This document shows positions 1-6,888 of a stretch of DNA of 15,803 bases, one piece after another. Where the stretch lies: contig JBBRVU010000088.1 in assembly GCA_038246575.1 (NCBI GenBank), positions 1 to 15,803 of the forward strand, given 5' to 3'. Positions within the stretch are counted from its first letter, which is position 1; each line of letters starts with the position of its first letter. The stretch comes from JACCUZ01 sp038246575. GTDB lineage: Bacteria; Actinomycetota; Actinomycetes; JACCUZ01. The notes below the pieces were generated by a model. The model was not told the origin of the DNA. It made no database searches and saw only the letters and a program-made list of their open reading frames with translations. The translations under genes and the position numbers were made by a program.

Positions 1-86
1 ACAGGCGCTTTCGCTCCCACCGACCCCGCCGCGGCTGGCTCCACGTCCATCAACACCGATTGCCCGGCGACCTGCGGCTCCGACAT
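1..86 (-). CDS. Possible 5' end of a minus-strand gene cut by the window edge
   Basis: An ATG on the minus strand at 86-84 opens a frame that stays open to the window edge (28 codons). It begins MSEPQVAGQSVLMDVEPAAA and has mostly G or C at third codon positions. A purine-rich GGGAG lies about 8 bases upstream and could be the ribosome binding site. No family is recognisable from so few residues. The opposite strand is also open over this stretch (no stop until about 174) with good GC3, so the coding strand is not certain. Confidence 0.33.
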   Translation of the reverse strand, partial: MSEPQVAGQSVLMDVEPAAAGSVGAKAP

Positions 87-525
87 ACCCCATTCTCCCG
101 CAGCCGCAACGCATTACGTGTTACCGACACGGGGTCCTAGGTGCGTGCGCTCGGCCGTCTCCGACAATGGATAGCCGCCGGCTTTCGGGTGAACGCGGCC
201 ACTCCCGCTAGAGCGGGAACCCATCACCCGGCCGCGGCCGATCCGGCCGGCCCAAGACCCCGGGCGCCAGACCGCTGGGCCTCCACGCTGTCCATGACCA
301 GCCCCGACCAGCCGGACCCATTGCCCGACCCCGTCCAGCATCCCGCGGGGAGACCGCTACGGTGACCGGCTGCCTGCAAGATCACAGGCCGCGCCAGCCA
401 CCCACCGGCAGGGGCCGGATGCCACCCACGCCAGACGAGCCAGGAACCCCGAGGGCCGGAGCCGAGCGCCCCGTCGGTCGCGCTGCGTCATATTGCCGCG
501 TTGGCCCCGATTGAATGTGGCCTGC
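87..525. other. Intergenic stretch with no convincing gene
   Basis: About 440 bases between the possible left-edge gene and the 3' end of the LacI-family regulator. Short frames exist on both strands, but none has a plausible start with a ribosome binding site or a recognisable protein pattern. The stretch holds two small inverted repeats: CGTGT-TACCG-ACACG at 117-131, just upstream of the possible minus-strand start at 86, and TCCCGCT-AG-AGCGGGA at 203-218. The region may carry the control region of the left-edge gene. It may also be degraded sequence. Confidence 0.5.
203..218. repeat. Perfect 7-bp inverted repeat
   Basis: TCCCGCT and AGCGGGA are separated by two bases, making a nearly continuous 16-base palindrome. 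It has no following T-run on either strand, so it is not a typical intrinsic terminator. A protein-binding site is possible. No gene lies immediately next to it. Confidence 0.4.
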
Positions 526-1680
526 TCACTGATCAAGGACACGGGTCGACTCGCGGACGACTAGTTCTGGCTGGAAGATGAGGTGGTTCGGGGTGATGGG
601 GCGGCCTTCAAGCCGTCCGAGGAGCATCTCGGTGGCGACGCGCCCCATCTCGTACGCGGGCTGCCGCACGGTTGTCAGGGGGATGAGGACATGCTCAGCG
701 AAGGCGTTGTCGTCGTAGCCGACTATCGAGATGTCCTCGGGCACCTTCCACCCAGCCCGGACCAGTTCGTGGAGCGCGCCCATGGCCACCAGGTCGCTCG
801 CGGCGAACAGTGCTGTCGGGCGGCGGGACTGCGGCAGCCCAAGGATCTGGCGCCCCACCTCTGCACCGCCCTCGACGGTCAGGTCCGGCGCAGGCAGCAC
901 GGACACGTCGCCCGGAAGACCCGCATCCCGAAGGGCGACGCGGACGCCCTCGAGACGGTCGCGGACGTGGCTGACGGTCGCGGGGTCCCCGCCGAAGGCG
1001 ATCTCGCGGTGCCCCAGCCCGAGGAGATGGCTGGCGGCGAGGCGCCCACCCTCAACATCGTCGACCGACACCGACAGGCCTTCCGGATCCGACGCGCGGG
1101 CGTCGAGCAGCACGCTCTCGATCCCGCCCCGCCGCAAGGCTTGCAGACTGGCGGCCAGGTCGGCGTGTGGGGAGACCAGCAGCCCGGCGACGCGACGTTC
1201 GGCGAACTCGCGAAGGTAGAGCGCTTCTCGCTCCGTACTTCGGTGGCTGTTGGCCAGCAGGACCGTCCACCCCTGCGCCACGGCGATGTCCTCGACACCC
1301 CGAGCCACATCTGCGAAGAAGGGGTTCCATGCGTCCAGGACGATCATCGCGAGCGTGCGCGTCGAGCCGGATCGCAGGTGTCGCGCGGCCTCGTTGCGCA
1401 CGTACCCGAGCGCAGCCATCGACGCCAGGACGCGGTCGCGGGTTGCCTCTCGGACGAGCTCTGGGTGGTTCAACACGTTCGATACGGTTCCTGGCGAGAC
1501 GCCCGCGTGGGTCGCCACAGCTGTGATGCTCACTCGCCTCGAAGCGGTCTCGGCATCGTCGTCCGATGGCGCGTGTGAGGCGTCCTGGTCGGCGGCTAGG
1601 GCCGTCTGCCCAATGTCGCTGCGCCCTCCCCGAGACTCGAGGTCACTCTTGGGTAACGGCGGCACTCGGTCGGTTGACAC
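526..1680 (-). CDS. LacI-family transcriptional regulator of the sugar/polyol locus
   Basis: Cytoplasmic DNA-binding repressor, 384 aa from the GTG at 1680. The helix-turn-helix lies at residues 51-70 (SITAVATHAGVSPGTVSNVL), followed by the hinge helix and a periplasmic-binding-protein-like ligand domain (from about residue 110 to the end, closing with ELVVREST as is typical of the family). In most LacI proteins the helix-turn-helix begins within the first ten residues. Here about 49 extra residues, Asp/Ala/Ser-rich, precede it. An alternative GTG at 1533 would give a standard-length protein, with a weak GAGG-like site just upstream. The gene is divergent from the dehydrogenase, and paired operators sit between them, one overlapping the 1680 start. 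It therefore probably represses both the locus and itself until a sugar or polyol ligand binds. The family call is secure. The start and the ligand are not. Confidence 0.95.
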   Translation of the reverse strand: MSTDRVPPLPKSDLESRGGRSDIGQTALAADQDASHAPSDDDAETASRRVSITAVATHAGVSPGTVSNVLNHPELVREATRDRVLASMAALGYVRNEAARHLRSGSTRTLAMIVLDAWNPFFADVARGVEDIAVAQGWTVLLANSHRSTEREALYLREFAERRVAGLLVSPHADLAASLQALRRGGIESVLLDARASDPEGLSVSVDDVEGGRLAASHLLGLGHREIAFGGDPATVSHVRDRLEGVRVALRDAGLPGDVSVLPAPDLTVEGGAEVGRQILGLPQSRRPTALFAASDLVAMGALHELVRAGWKVPEDISIVGYDDNAFAEHVLIPLTTVRQPAYEMGRVATEMLLGRLEGRPITPNHLIFQPELVVRESTRVLDQ

Positions 1681-1732
1681 GTTTCAAAGTGTCCCCTACG
1701 GTTCGGATTAGCGCCAGTTTGAAACGTGTCAA
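1674..1732 (+). promoter_or_regulatory. Divergent promoter with two LacI-type operators
   Basis: TTGACACGTTTCAAA at 1674-1688 is repeated exactly in inverted orientation as TTTGAAACGTGTCAA at 1718-1732. Each contains TGA(A/C)ACGT(G/T)TCA, a near-palindrome centred on CpG as expected for LacI-family operators, with centres 45 bp apart. A plus-strand promoter reads TTGACA (1674-1679), 17 bp, TACGGT (1697-1702), giving a start near 1709. The left operator thus covers the -35 box and the right one covers the early transcript up to just before the ribosome binding site. On the minus strand TTGACA (1732-1727) with TAATCC (1710-1705) could drive the regulator. The sequence features are seen directly. 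Binding by the adjacent regulator is inferred. Confidence 0.85.
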
Positions 1733-1747
1733 TTCTTGGAGGACAAA

Positions 1748-2758
1748 GTGGTCCAGCGCGCAGCCGTCATGACAGAGCTCGGATCGATCGAGATCCAGGA
1801 GCGTCCAGAGCCGACACCGGGTCCGATGGAGGCCGTGGTGCGTGTCGAGGCAGTGGGTGTCTGCGGTTCCGACGCGGCCTACTACACCGTCGGGCGGATC
1901 GGCGACTACATCGTCGACGGCCCGATCATTCTCGGCCACGAGTGTTCCGGGCAGGTCGCCAGCGTCGGCTCCGACGTCACCAACGTCAAGGTGGGCGACC
2001 GCGTCGCGATCGAGCCGGGCACTCCGTGCCGGAACTGCCGGGAGTGCTTGGCCGGTCGCTACCACCTGTGCCCGGACCTGGTCTTCTTGGCCACTCCGCC
2101 CTACGACGGCTCCCTCCAGGAGCTCATGGCGATCGACGCGAGATGCCTCTTCCCCATGCCCGACTCGATGTCGTACGAGGAGGGAGCCCTTCTGGAGCCG
2201 CTGTCTGTGGGCATCTGGGGCTGCAACCGGGCCCAGCTCGTGCCGGGTGACGACGTCCTGGTCACCGGCGCCGGGCCGGTGGGGCTGCTCGCGGCCGCGA
2301 CGGCGCGGGCCTTCGGTGCCGCCGGCGTCACCATCACCGACGTGTCCGACATCCGCCTGGGCGTCGCAGCGTCGTTCGGTTTCGCCATTCAGCGCGCCGA
2401 CGCCGACCCGGTTCCCGAGGGGAAGTACGACGTGCTACTCGAGTGCTCGGGTGCGCCCGGGGCGCTCGCCGCTGGTCTTGAACGGCTTCGGGCCCACGGT
2501 CGCGCGGCGATGATCGGGATGCCCAAGCAGGACGTGGTGCTGCCGCTGGCACGACTGAACCCGCAGGAGCTGAACATCAGCACCGTCAACCGCTACGGCC
2601 ACACCTGGCCGATCGCCCTCAGCCTGGTCGCATCCGGCCGGATCGACGTCAAGCCGCTGGTGACCCATCACTTCCCGCTCAGCGGGACCGCGGAGGCGCT
2701 GACCCTGTCGAAGTCCGTTCCGGACTCGATCAAGGCCGTCATCCACCCACAGCAGTGA
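1748..2758 (+). CDS. Zinc-dependent polyol dehydrogenase (MDR superfamily, sorbitol/xylitol dehydrogenase-like)
   Basis: Medium-chain dehydrogenase expected to oxidise a sugar alcohol to a ketose with NAD+. From the GTG at 1748 (GGAGG at 1738-1742) the protein has 336 aa, normal for the family. An upstream in-frame TTG at 1736 overlaps that site and is not preferred. Catalytic zinc ligands are C39 (VCGSD), H64-E65 (GHE) and probably E150. The structural zinc cysteines are C94, C97, C100 and C108. The Rossmann motif GAGPVG is at 174-179, and D198 at the end of the second strand favours NAD over NADP. It is the first gene of the operon, directly under the operator pair, and ends 14 bases before the epimerase-like gene. 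Substrate is unknown; a pentitol or hexitol is likely from the family. Confidence 0.93.
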   Translation: MVQRAAVMTELGSIEIQERPEPTPGPMEAVVRVEAVGVCGSDAAYYTVGRIGDYIVDGPIILGHECSGQVASVGSDVTNVKVGDRVAIEPGTPCRNCRECLAGRYHLCPDLVFLATPPYDGSLQELMAIDARCLFPMPDSMSYEEGALLEPLSVGIWGCNRAQLVPGDDVLVTGAGPVGLLAAATARAFGAAGVTITDVSDIRLGVAASFGFAIQRADADPVPEGKYDVLLECSGAPGALAAGLERLRAHGRAAMIGMPKQDVVLPLARLNPQELNISTVNRYGHTWPIALSLVASGRIDVKPLVTHHFPLSGTAEALTLSKSVPDSIKAVIHPQQ

Positions 2759-2772
2759 GCTAGGAGCCCATC

Positions 2773-3651
2773 ATGCAGATCGGTTGCCATGCATCCGTCT
2801 GGACCGGCAGCTTCGACCCCAGCGGAATGACCACCGCCGTCGTGGGAACGGCCAAGGCCGGGTTCGACCTCATCGAGATCCCGCTCATGGATCCCGAAGC
2901 CCTCGACGTCGAGCACACCAGATCGCTCCTCCTGGAGCATGGGCTGGGCGTGACCGCGTCGCTCGGCCTCACCCCCGAGCTCGACATCTCGAGCGAGGAC
3001 CCGGACATCGTCGCGGCCGGTGAGAAGCACCTGACCCACGTGATCGAGGTGCTCGGCGAGCTCGGCGGCACGCACCTGGTGGGTGTTCTCTACTCCGCGA
3101 TGCGCAAGTACATGGACCCACCGACCCGCGCGGGGCGCGAGCACAGCCAGGACGTCATCGCCCGGCTCGCGGGCCGTGGAGAAGACCTCGGAATCACCGT
3201 CGCCATCGAGGTCGTCAACCGCTACGAGACGAACCTGCTGAACACTGGCCGACAGGCCCTGGTGTTCCTCGACGAGTCGGCCGAGAGGAACGGCACCACG
3301 GCTTTGGTGCATCTGGACACCTACCACATGAACATCGAGGAGCCCGATATGGCGAGCCCGGTCCTCGACGCTGGTGGCCGCCTCGCGTACGTCCACATCG
3401 GCGAAAGCAACCGAGGCTACGTGGGCTCCGGAACAGTCGATTTCGACACGTTCTTCAAGGCCTTGCATCGGATCGGCTACGACGGCCCCATCGTCTTCGA
3501 GTCCTTCTCGTCGGCGATCGTCCACCCGGAGCTCAGCAGGATGCTGGGCGTCTGGCGCAACCTCTGGGACGACCCCGAGGACCTCGCCGACCACGCCTTC
3601 CAGGCCATCCGCACCCACGTGCGCTCGGCCAGGTCAGTGGCCGCTCACTGA
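2773..3651 (+). CDS. Sugar isomerase/epimerase, D-tagatose/D-allulose 3-epimerase-like
   Basis: TIM-barrel enzyme of 292 aa, predicted to be cytoplasmic. The four metal ligands of ketose 3-epimerases appear at the expected spacing: E146 (AIEVVNRYE), D182 (HLDTYHMN), H208 (YVHIGE) and E243 (VFESF). Likely substrate-contact residues E152, H185 and R214 are also present. Family knowledge says such enzymes invert C3 of free ketoses (for example fructose/allulose, ribulose/xylulose) using Mn or Co. The ATG at 2773 follows AGGAG at 2762-2766. It sits 14 bases after the first dehydrogenase, so it is co-transcribed and probably acts on the ketose that enzyme makes, before the kinase downstream. Precise substrate is inferred only at class level. 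Related xylose-isomerase-like TIM-barrel enzymes are the alternative. Confidence 0.88.
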   Translation: MQIGCHASVWTGSFDPSGMTTAVVGTAKAGFDLIEIPLMDPEALDVEHTRSLLLEHGLGVTASLGLTPELDISSEDPDIVAAGEKHLTHVIEVLGELGGTHLVGVLYSAMRKYMDPPTRAGREHSQDVIARLAGRGEDLGITVAIEVVNRYETNLLNTGRQALVFLDESAERNGTTALVHLDTYHMNIEEPDMASPVLDAGGRLAYVHIGESNRGYVGSGTVDFDTFFKALHRIGYDGPIVFESFSSAIVHPELSRMLGVWRNLWDDPEDLADHAFQAIRTHVRSARSVAAH

Positions 3652-3659
3652 CCGCAGGG
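3642..3659 (+). repeat. 18-bp imperfect direct repeat, copy 1 (partner at 4742-4759)
   Basis: The sequence spanning the stop codon of the epimerase-like gene, CGCTCACTGACCGCAGGG, matches CGCTCCCTGACCGCAGAG at the stop of the second dehydrogenase in 16 of 18 positions, exactly 1100 bp apart. The two copies bracket the intergenic stretch and the second dehydrogenase gene. This may be chance or a trace of recombination that brought that gene in. Confidence 0.4.
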
Positions 3660-3682
3660 CCCGGTCGCGCCACGTCCGGGCC
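3658..3682 (+). repeat. Intergenic hairpin between epimerase and second dehydrogenase
   Basis: GGCCCGG at 3658-3664 and CCGGGCC at 3676-3682 can form a perfect 7-bp GC-only stem with an 11-base loop, within the 80-base gap after the epimerase-like gene. There is no T-run after it. It is more likely a partial attenuator or mRNA stability element than a full terminator. No promoter is obvious in the rest of the gap. Confidence 0.4.
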
Positions 3683-3731
3683 GTCCCGAACCAACCCGCA
3701 TCGACGCAGGACTCATCGTGGAGGTAGTGCC

Positions 3732-4751
3732 GTGAAGGCGGTCGTGTACTCAGCCCCTCAGCATTTCCGTGTTGAGCAGATACCAGACCCCGTTCCTGGC
3801 CCGCGCGACGCCTTGGTGCGGCCCACGCTGTCCGGCGTGTGCGGCACGGACCTCCACATCCACGACGGCGGCTTCTTCGCGGCGTTCCCCCTGACCCCCG
3901 GCCACGAGATGACCGGTGAGGTCGTCGCCCTCGGTAGGGACGTTCGCGGGCTCGAGATCGGGCAGACAGTCGTGATCGACAACGCGAGCCCATGCGGGCA
4001 CTGCGGACCCTGCGGGCGTGGCAACCCGCTGTTCTGCGAGAACTTCACCTCGCTCGGCGTGAACGCACCCGGCGGCTTCGCCGAGCTGGTCCGTACGCCC
4101 GCCGCGAAGGTCTTCGACGCCTCGGACCTCCCGCCCGAGGTGGCGGTCCTCGCCGAACCTCTAGCGTGCGCGATCCACGGGATGGACGTGCTCGACCTGC
4201 GCTCCGGCTGCGACGTACTCATGCTCGGCTCCGGAACCACCGGCCTGCTGCTAGCGCAGCTCCTCCTGCACGGTGGTGCCGGGCGACTCACGGTCGCCGC
4301 CCCCACCGCCTTCAAGCTGGACCTCGCCCGTCAATACGGCGTCGACCAGGTGGTCCAGATCTCGCGCGGCGACCCCGACACGACTCTTCGCCGGCTCCAC
4401 GAGCTCGCCCCTGCCGGATTCGACGTCGTGATCGACGCCACCGGAGCTGTGGAGCTGGTGCAGGGGCTGCCGGGGCTCGTCCGCGAGGGCGGCACCGTAT
4501 TGGTCTACGGGATGTGCGGCGACGAGCAGCGCGTCTCCTGGTCGCCCTACGACATCTTCCGGCGCGAGCTGACCATCAAGGGCTCGTTCGCACAGGTCAA
4601 CTGCTTCGACCGCTCGCTGGCCATGCTCCGCTCCGGGCGGATCCGCAGCGAGGGGCTCCTCACCCACCGCTTCGGTCTCGACGACTTCAGCTTGGCACTG
4701 AAGGCGGTCCGGTCCGACCCCACCTGCCTCAAGGCGGTCATCGCTCCCTGA
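3732..4751 (+). CDS. Second zinc-dependent polyol dehydrogenase (MDR superfamily)
   Basis: Protein of 339 aa starting at GTG 3732, with GGAGG at 3720-3724. Catalytic zinc ligands are C37 (VCGTDLH), H58-E59 (GHE) and probably E142 (AEP). The structural zinc lobe is C88, C91, C94 and C102. The nucleotide-binding loop GSGTTG is at 166-171. It is a paralogue of the first dehydrogenase but clearly diverged, and arabitol-type dehydrogenases are the nearest family I recognise. Having two dehydrogenases in one operon suggests either two different polyol substrates entering by one transporter, or an oxidation followed by a reduction around the epimerase step. It is flanked by imperfect 18-bp direct repeats at 3642 and 4742. 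Family is secure; substrate is not. Confidence 0.92.
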   Translation: MKAVVYSAPQHFRVEQIPDPVPGPRDALVRPTLSGVCGTDLHIHDGGFFAAFPLTPGHEMTGEVVALGRDVRGLEIGQTVVIDNASPCGHCGPCGRGNPLFCENFTSLGVNAPGGFAELVRTPAAKVFDASDLPPEVAVLAEPLACAIHGMDVLDLRSGCDVLMLGSGTTGLLLAQLLLHGGAGRLTVAAPTAFKLDLARQYGVDQVVQISRGDPDTTLRRLHELAPAGFDVVIDATGAVELVQGLPGLVREGGTVLVYGMCGDEQRVSWSPYDIFRRELTIKGSFAQVNCFDRSLAMLRSGRIRSEGLLTHRFGLDDFSLALKAVRSDPTCLKAVIAP

Positions 4752-4759
4752 CCGCAGAG
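4742..4759 (+). repeat. 18-bp imperfect direct repeat, copy 2 (partner at 3642-3659)
   Basis: This copy spans the stop codon of the second dehydrogenase and matches the sequence around the epimerase stop at 16 of 18 positions. Immediately after it is a short tandem repeat, TGCATCCC at 4760-4767 and again at 4770-4777, with a 10-bp period. No function is evident for either. Confidence 0.35.
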
Positions 4760-4843
4760 TGCATCCCACTGCATCCCCGTCGGGCGCAACCACCTGCTCT
4801 CCCACACACGCCACCCACACCCACCCAACAAAGGAACGCAACA

Positions 4844-5956
4844 ATGAACAACATCCGAAGCAGCAGAGCGGCGGCATCCACCATGCTCGTTGGCACTCTC
4901 GCACTCGTACTGGTCGGCTGCTCCAGCAACACGGACACCAGCTCCGGCTCGAGCTCCACCTCGGGCACTGGCTCAGCGCCCGCGGCGGCCAAGGTCGCGT
5001 TCCTGATGCCTGACCAAGGGTCCACCCGCTACGAGCAGCACGACCGTCCCGGCTTCGAGGCCCAGATGAAGAAGCTCTGCCCGGACTGCACCGTCCTCTA
5101 CAACAACGCCGACGGCGACGCCGCCAAGCAGCAGCAGCAGTTCAACGCCGCCATCACCGAGGGCGCAAAGGCGATCGTCCTGGATGCCGTCGACACCTCA
5201 GCGGCCGCTTCCCTGGTCCAGCAGGCGCAGTCCCAGGGCATCAAGGTCGTCGCGTACGACCGGCCCATCCCGGACACCCCCGCTGACTTCTACGTCTCCT
5301 ACGACAACGAGAAGATCGGGCAGCTGATCGCCGCCTCCCTCGTCAAGCACATGGCCGACAAGGGCGTCTCGCCGGACACCGGTGGCGTGCTCCAGGTCAA
5401 CGGCTCGCCCACCGACGCCGCTGCGGGCCTGATCAAGAAGGGCATGCACGAGGGCCTGGCCACCGGCAAGTACAAGACTCTTGCCGAGTACGACGTGCCC
5501 GACTGGACGCCGGCCAAGGCGCAGAGCTGGGTCTCCGGCCAGATCACCCGCTTCGGCGACAAGATCGTCGGAGTCAACGCGGCGAACGACGGCACGGCGG
5601 GCGGCTCGATCGCAGCGTTCAAGGCCGCCGGGGTCGACCCGGTTCCGGCCGTGAGCGGCAACGACGCGATCGACGCGGCGCTGCAGTACATCATCAGCGG
5701 AGACCAGTACAACACCATCTCTAAGCCGAGCGAGGTCCCCGCGGCCGCGGCGGCGGACGCGGTGTGGGCCATGCTCCAGGGCAAGACGCCGGACAAGACA
5801 GCAACCCTGTTCAACACCCCGAGCCAGCTCTTCGTGCCCGTGGTCGTCACCAGGGACAACATCAAGGCGGAGATCTTCGATAAGGGCATCGCCAAGGCCT
5901 CGACGATCTGCACCGGCGAGTACGCGGCCGGCTGCCAGGAACTCGGTATTAGCTGA
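4844..5956 (+). CDS. ABC transporter sugar-binding lipoprotein (XylF/ribose-binding type)
   Basis: Extracytoplasmic solute receptor of 370 aa. The ATG at 4844 is preceded by AAGGA at 4831-4835. The frame is open far upstream, but that part overlaps the dehydrogenase and has no family resemblance. The N-terminus is a lipoprotein signal: positive residues (R6, R9), a hydrophobic stretch, and lipobox L23-V24-G25-C26. A Ser/Gly/Thr-rich linker follows to about residue 48. The mature domain starts AKVAFLMPDQGSTRYEQHD and has the type-1 periplasmic-binding-protein pattern (AIVLDAVD, VVAYDRPI, VSYDNEKIG). This resembles D-xylose-binding XylF. It should deliver a monosaccharide or polyol to the permease encoded two genes on. 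The C/A-rich, unstructured leader (about 4789-4830) may help translation. Confidence 0.94.
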   Translation: MNNIRSSRAAASTMLVGTLALVLVGCSSNTDTSSGSSSTSGTGSAPAAAKVAFLMPDQGSTRYEQHDRPGFEAQMKKLCPDCTVLYNNADGDAAKQQQQFNAAITEGAKAIVLDAVDTSAAASLVQQAQSQGIKVVAYDRPIPDTPADFYVSYDNEKIGQLIAASLVKHMADKGVSPDTGGVLQVNGSPTDAAAGLIKKGMHEGLATGKYKTLAEYDVPDWTPAKAQSWVSGQITRFGDKIVGVNAANDGTAGGSIAAFKAAGVDPVPAVSGNDAIDAALQYIISGDQYNTISKPSEVPAAAAADAVWAMLQGKTPDKTATLFNTPSQLFVPVVVTRDNIKAEIFDKGIAKASTICTGEYAAGCQELGIS

Positions 5957-5965
5957 CAACTGTTA

Positions 5966-6010
5966 CTTGCGCGGGCTCACGGACCCCTTCCCCATTTGGG
6001 CCCGCGCAAG
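5966..6010 (+). repeat. Perfect 11-bp stem hairpin between binding protein and ATPase genes
   Basis: CTTGCGCGGGC at 5966-5976 and GCCCGCGCAAG at 6000-6010 are exact complements around a 23-base loop. The hairpin begins 10 bases after the binding-protein stop and ends 15 bases before the next ribosome binding site (GGAGG, 6026-6030). No T-run follows. By analogy with other binding-protein-dependent transport operons, it may stabilise the upstream message or partly terminate transcription, so that more receptor than ATPase is made. The structure is seen; the role is inferred. Confidence 0.75.
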
Positions 6011-6036
6011 CAGCATCGATCCCACGGAGGTCTGAG

Positions 6037-6888
6037 ATGGAAACCGAGACGTCGACGAACGTCACCGCCGGAGTCATGGCCACGCCCCACGGCGAGGTAG
6101 TACTGCGGATGCGCGGGATCTCGAAGTCGTTCGGGTCCGTGCAGGCCCTGACCGATGTCGACCTCGACATCGCCGCCGGAGAGGTCGTCGCCCTCGTAGG
6201 CGACAACGGCGCCGGAAAGACGACGCTGGTCAAGGTTCTCGCCGGGGTGCACCCCCAAGATTCGGGCACCATCGAGCTGCAGGGGGAGCAGGTCAGCATC
6301 GACAACCCCAGCACTGCCATCTCGCTGGGAATCGCGACCGTGTTCCAGGACCTCGCCCTCTGCGAGAACCTCGACGTCGTCAGCAACCTCTTCCTCGGAC
6401 GCGAGCTCTCCAAGAAGCGCCTCGACGAGGTGACCATGGAGGTCAAGTCCTGGGAGCTGCTGCGGCAGCTGTCCGCTCGCCTGCCCTCAGTGCGGCAGCC
6501 GGCGTCCTCCCTGTCGGGTGGGCAGCGTCAGACGGTCGCCATCGCCCGGTCGCTGCTCGGCGAGCCCAGGGTCATCCTGCTCGACGAGCCGACCGCCGCG
6601 CTGGGGGTCGCGCAGACGGCCGAGGTTCTCGACCTCATCGAGCGGCTGAGGGAAAACGGCCTGGCCGTGATGATGATCAGCCACAACATGGAAGACGTCA
6701 ACGCCGTCGCAGACCGGGTCGTCGTCCTTCGACTCGGGCGCAACAACGGGGTCTTCGACATCAACGAGGTCACCTCGCGCGACGTGGTCGCCGCCATCAC
6801 AGGAGCCACGGACAACGTGGTGACCCGCCGAGCCGGTCGGCGCTCGACCCACCGCACCGCCCTCGCCAAGGAGGAGTTCGACTCATGA
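6037..6888 (+). CDS. Sugar ABC transporter ATP-binding protein, single-domain
   Basis: Cytoplasmic ATPase of 283 aa energising import through the adjacent permease. Visible motifs: Walker A GDNGAGKT at 55-62, Q-loop Q104, signature LSGGQ at 159-163, Walker B VILLDEP with D183-E184, and switch H216 (ISHN). All catalytic residues are present. The ATPases of xylose/ribose-type systems (XylG, RbsA) normally carry two fused ATPase domains in about 500 aa. This one has a single domain, as in the FrcA-type subgroup, so it should act as a homodimer. ATG 6037 follows GGAGG by 6 bases. Its stop overlaps the permease start (ATGA), indicating translational coupling. Confidence 0.95.
   Translation: METETSTNVTAGVMATPHGEVVLRMRGISKSFGSVQALTDVDLDIAAGEVVALVGDNGAGKTTLVKVLAGVHPQDSGTIELQGEQVSIDNPSTAISLGIATVFQDLALCENLDVVSNLFLGRELSKKRLDEVTMEVKSWELLRQLSARLPSVRQPASSLSGGQRQTVAIARSLLGEPRVILLDEPTAALGVAQTAEVLDLIERLRENGLAVMMISHNMEDVNAVADRVVVLRLGRNNGVFDINEVTSRDVVAAITGATDNVVTRRAGRRSTHRTALAKEEFDS

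Noticed and set aside
583..1578. Long plus-strand open frame opposite the LacI-family gene
   Set aside because: It mirrors a clear LacI protein on the other strand, has no family pattern, and arises from GC-rich codon bias.
2668..3618. 316-codon minus-strand frame opposite the epimerase-like gene
   Set aside because: No recognisable family and fully overlapped by a gene with all metal ligands in place.
3992..4843. N-terminal extension of the binding-protein frame back to 3992
   Set aside because: That part overlaps the second dehydrogenase in another frame and is Arg/Pro-rich noise. The lipoprotein signal peptide begins exactly at ATG 4844.
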